Below are positions 63,150 to 64,000 of a stretch of DNA of 64,000 bases, piece by piece. The notes under the pieces are model-generated. The model worked only from the letters and a program-made list of their open reading frames with translations, did not search any database and was not told the DNA's origin. This DNA is from Actinomycetes bacterium (GTDB taxonomy: Bacteria; Actinomycetota; Coriobacteriia; Coriobacteriales; JAEZZM01). The translations under genes were made by a program, and so were the position numbers. Each line of letters opens with the position of its first letter. The first letter of the stretch is position 1. The stretch is from positions 69,944 to 133,943 of the forward strand of contig JAEZZM010000044.1 of the NCBI GenBank assembly GCA_023418575.1, written 5' to 3'.

Positions 63150-63710
63150 TTAAGACCTAATAAGACTCATACATTCAGCACGGGTGGCTTGATTGGTCTT
63201 AAATACACCGCGTACTGCAGAAGTGATGGTAAGCGCACCGGGCTTTTTTATTCCCCTCATAGTCATGCAAAGATGTTCTGCCTCAACCACTACCATAACA
63301 CCGCTGGGATTAAGGTACTTTACTAAGGCTTCAGCAATTTGCGAGCTGAGTCGTTCCTGCAATTGAGGGCGTCTTGCATAGACCTCAACCACCCGAGCAA
63401 GCTTAGACAGACCACATACACGACCAGTATCAGATGGGATATAGGCAAGATGAGCTTTACCAAAAAAGGGCAGTAAGTGATGCTCACACATAGAGTAAAA
63501 AGGAATATCTTTTACCAAAACCATTTCTTTGTGCTCCGCAGCAAAACTTAATCTTAAATGCTCTTGCGGATCAGCCTGAAGGCCTGAGAATAGCTCCGCA
63601 TACATACGGGCAACTCTATCGGGAGTATCTAAAAGACCTTCTCGACTGGGATCTTCACCTATACCTTCTAAGATCAGGCGAACCCCTTGTTTAATTTTTT
63701 CTTGATCCAT
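63150..63710 (-). CDS. folE: GTP cyclohydrolase I
   Basis: Converts GTP to dihydroneopterin triphosphate, the first folate step. The 186 residues show the zinc-site residues in FYSMCEHHLLPFFGKAH, LSKLARVVEVYARRPQLQER and the late cysteine in EAEHLCMTMRGIKKPG. ATG at 63710 lies inside the end of the sirtuin gene (20-base overlap), implying co-transcription with it and with folP-folK 38 bases downstream. Confidence 0.96.
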   Translation of the reverse strand: MDQEKIKQGVRLILEGIGEDPSREGLLDTPDRVARMYAELFSGLQADPQEHLRLSFAAEHKEMVLVKDIPFYSMCEHHLLPFFGKAHLAYIPSDTGRVCGLSKLARVVEVYARRPQLQERLSSQIAEALVKYLNPSGVMVVVEAEHLCMTMRGIKKPGALTITSAVRGVFKTNQATRAECMSLIRS

Positions 63711-64000
63711 GATGCACTACCTCTACATCTAAAACTTCTGCGATGGGACACCTAATGATTGTGTCCGCTAGCTCATCGTGCCCCGTTTCATCCAGATTTA
63801 TAATAACAAGACGCTCTCCTCTAAAATACCTAATAAAGCCCGCAGCTGGATACACACTAAGTGAGCTTCCTGCCACCAATAAGAAGCGCGCTTGTTCAAT
63901 TGCCTGTAAGGCCGCTATAATTTTCTCTTGATCTAGAGCCTCTTCATACAAAACTATATCTGGCCTAAGCAAAGCTGAGCAGCTCTTACAATGGGGTATT
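63691..64000 (-). CDS. Sir2-family NAD-dependent protein deacylase (partial, N-terminus beyond right edge)
   Basis: C-terminal third of a sirtuin; the frame is open to the window edge. Reading in from the edge gives a zinc-module pair C-K-S-C followed by LLRPDIVLYEE, then FLLVAGSSLSVYPAAGF and LVIINLDET, all standard sirtuin elements. The remaining Cys pair and catalytic His lie outside. It overlaps the folE start by 20 bases. Bacterial sirtuins remove acyl groups from lysines, often on metabolic enzymes. Confidence 0.9.
   Translation of the reverse strand, partial: IPHCKSCSALLRPDIVLYEEALDQEKIIAALQAIEQARFLLVAGSSLSVYPAAGFIRYFRGERLVIINLDETGHDELADTIIRCPIAEVLDVEVVHHGSRKN

Noticed and set aside
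63691..63972. Complete 93-residue protein at the right edge
   Set aside because: The same frame continues without a stop to the window edge and encodes sirtuin zinc-site residues, so it is a truncated larger gene.
1..64000. tRNA, rRNA, CRISPR arrays, prophage or insertion sequences
   Set aside because: I looked for TΨC-type motifs, regularly spaced repeats, transposase/integrase proteins and terminal inverted repeats and saw none.

Overview
The window is a gene-dense bacterial chromosome segment, mid-40s percent GC by eye, with most genes on the minus strand in long, tightly packed operons. Many genes start with GTG or TTG behind clear AGGAG-type sites. The gene set is that of an anaerobic, menaquinone-using respirer that makes c-type cytochromes: MenG, Tat translocase, HypA/HypB, Ccm system I and siroheme-type heme synthesis. 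A lysine-rich topoisomerase tail, family II pyrophosphatase, ThyX and the tmk-topA-hypBA-tatCA-menG neighbourhood fit Actinomycetota, most likely Coriobacteriia (Eggerthellales-like). That placement is inference from gene content. I saw no rRNA, tRNA, CRISPR array, prophage or insertion sequence.

Layout. 1-4447: DNA polymerase III delta' (cut by the left edge), thymidylate kinase and an archaeal-looking topoisomerase I. 4447-7066: hypB, hypA, tatC, tatA/B. 7175-11725: STAS protein, a TPR membrane protein, a small LPEGHP-motif membrane protein, menG, an aspartate aminotransferase and a lone pstB. 11812-17504: a small unknown gene, ppaC, a PcrA/UvrD helicase, uppP and an EamA transporter. 17662-24371: a universal stress protein, a divergent ThyX, an EmrE-like exporter, CbiK, a small export protein, a P1B metal ATPase and a divergent TetR regulator. 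24465-29852: an MFS transporter, then zinc uptake genes (zinT-like, znuA, znuC, znuB) behind a Zur-like site.

30035-33945: a Fe-siderophore ABC system in the order permease, permease, ATPase, binding protein (as in yclNOPQ/ceuBCDE). 34471-40318: an oligopeptide ABC operon with a fused OppD-OppF ATPase. 40671-44343: class Ia ribonucleotide reductase. 44637-46397: a two-domain PPK2. 46472-58739: a 12-kb minus-strand supercluster joining cytochrome c maturation (ccmE, F, A, B, C, D) to tetrapyrrole synthesis (hemX-like, sirC, hemA, hemC, cobA-hemD, ahbC). 58920-64000: coaX, a two-component system, a FolP-FolK fusion, folE and a sirtuin cut by the right edge.

How the genes work together. HemA, HemC, HemD, CobA and SirC carry glutamyl-tRNA to sirohydrochlorin. 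CbiK at 20.0-20.9 kb is a candidate chelatase, and AhbC marks the siroheme-to-heme route. The Ccm genes export heme and load it onto cytochromes. The most unusual items are a CcmE with a Cys-type heme motif and a second, ligand-less OB-like domain; a ZnuA with a large insertion and a Tat lipoprotein signal; several perfect hairpins without U-tracts between genes; and a strongly over-represented octamer (TTATCGGC/GCCGATAA) found in all reading frames on both strands.
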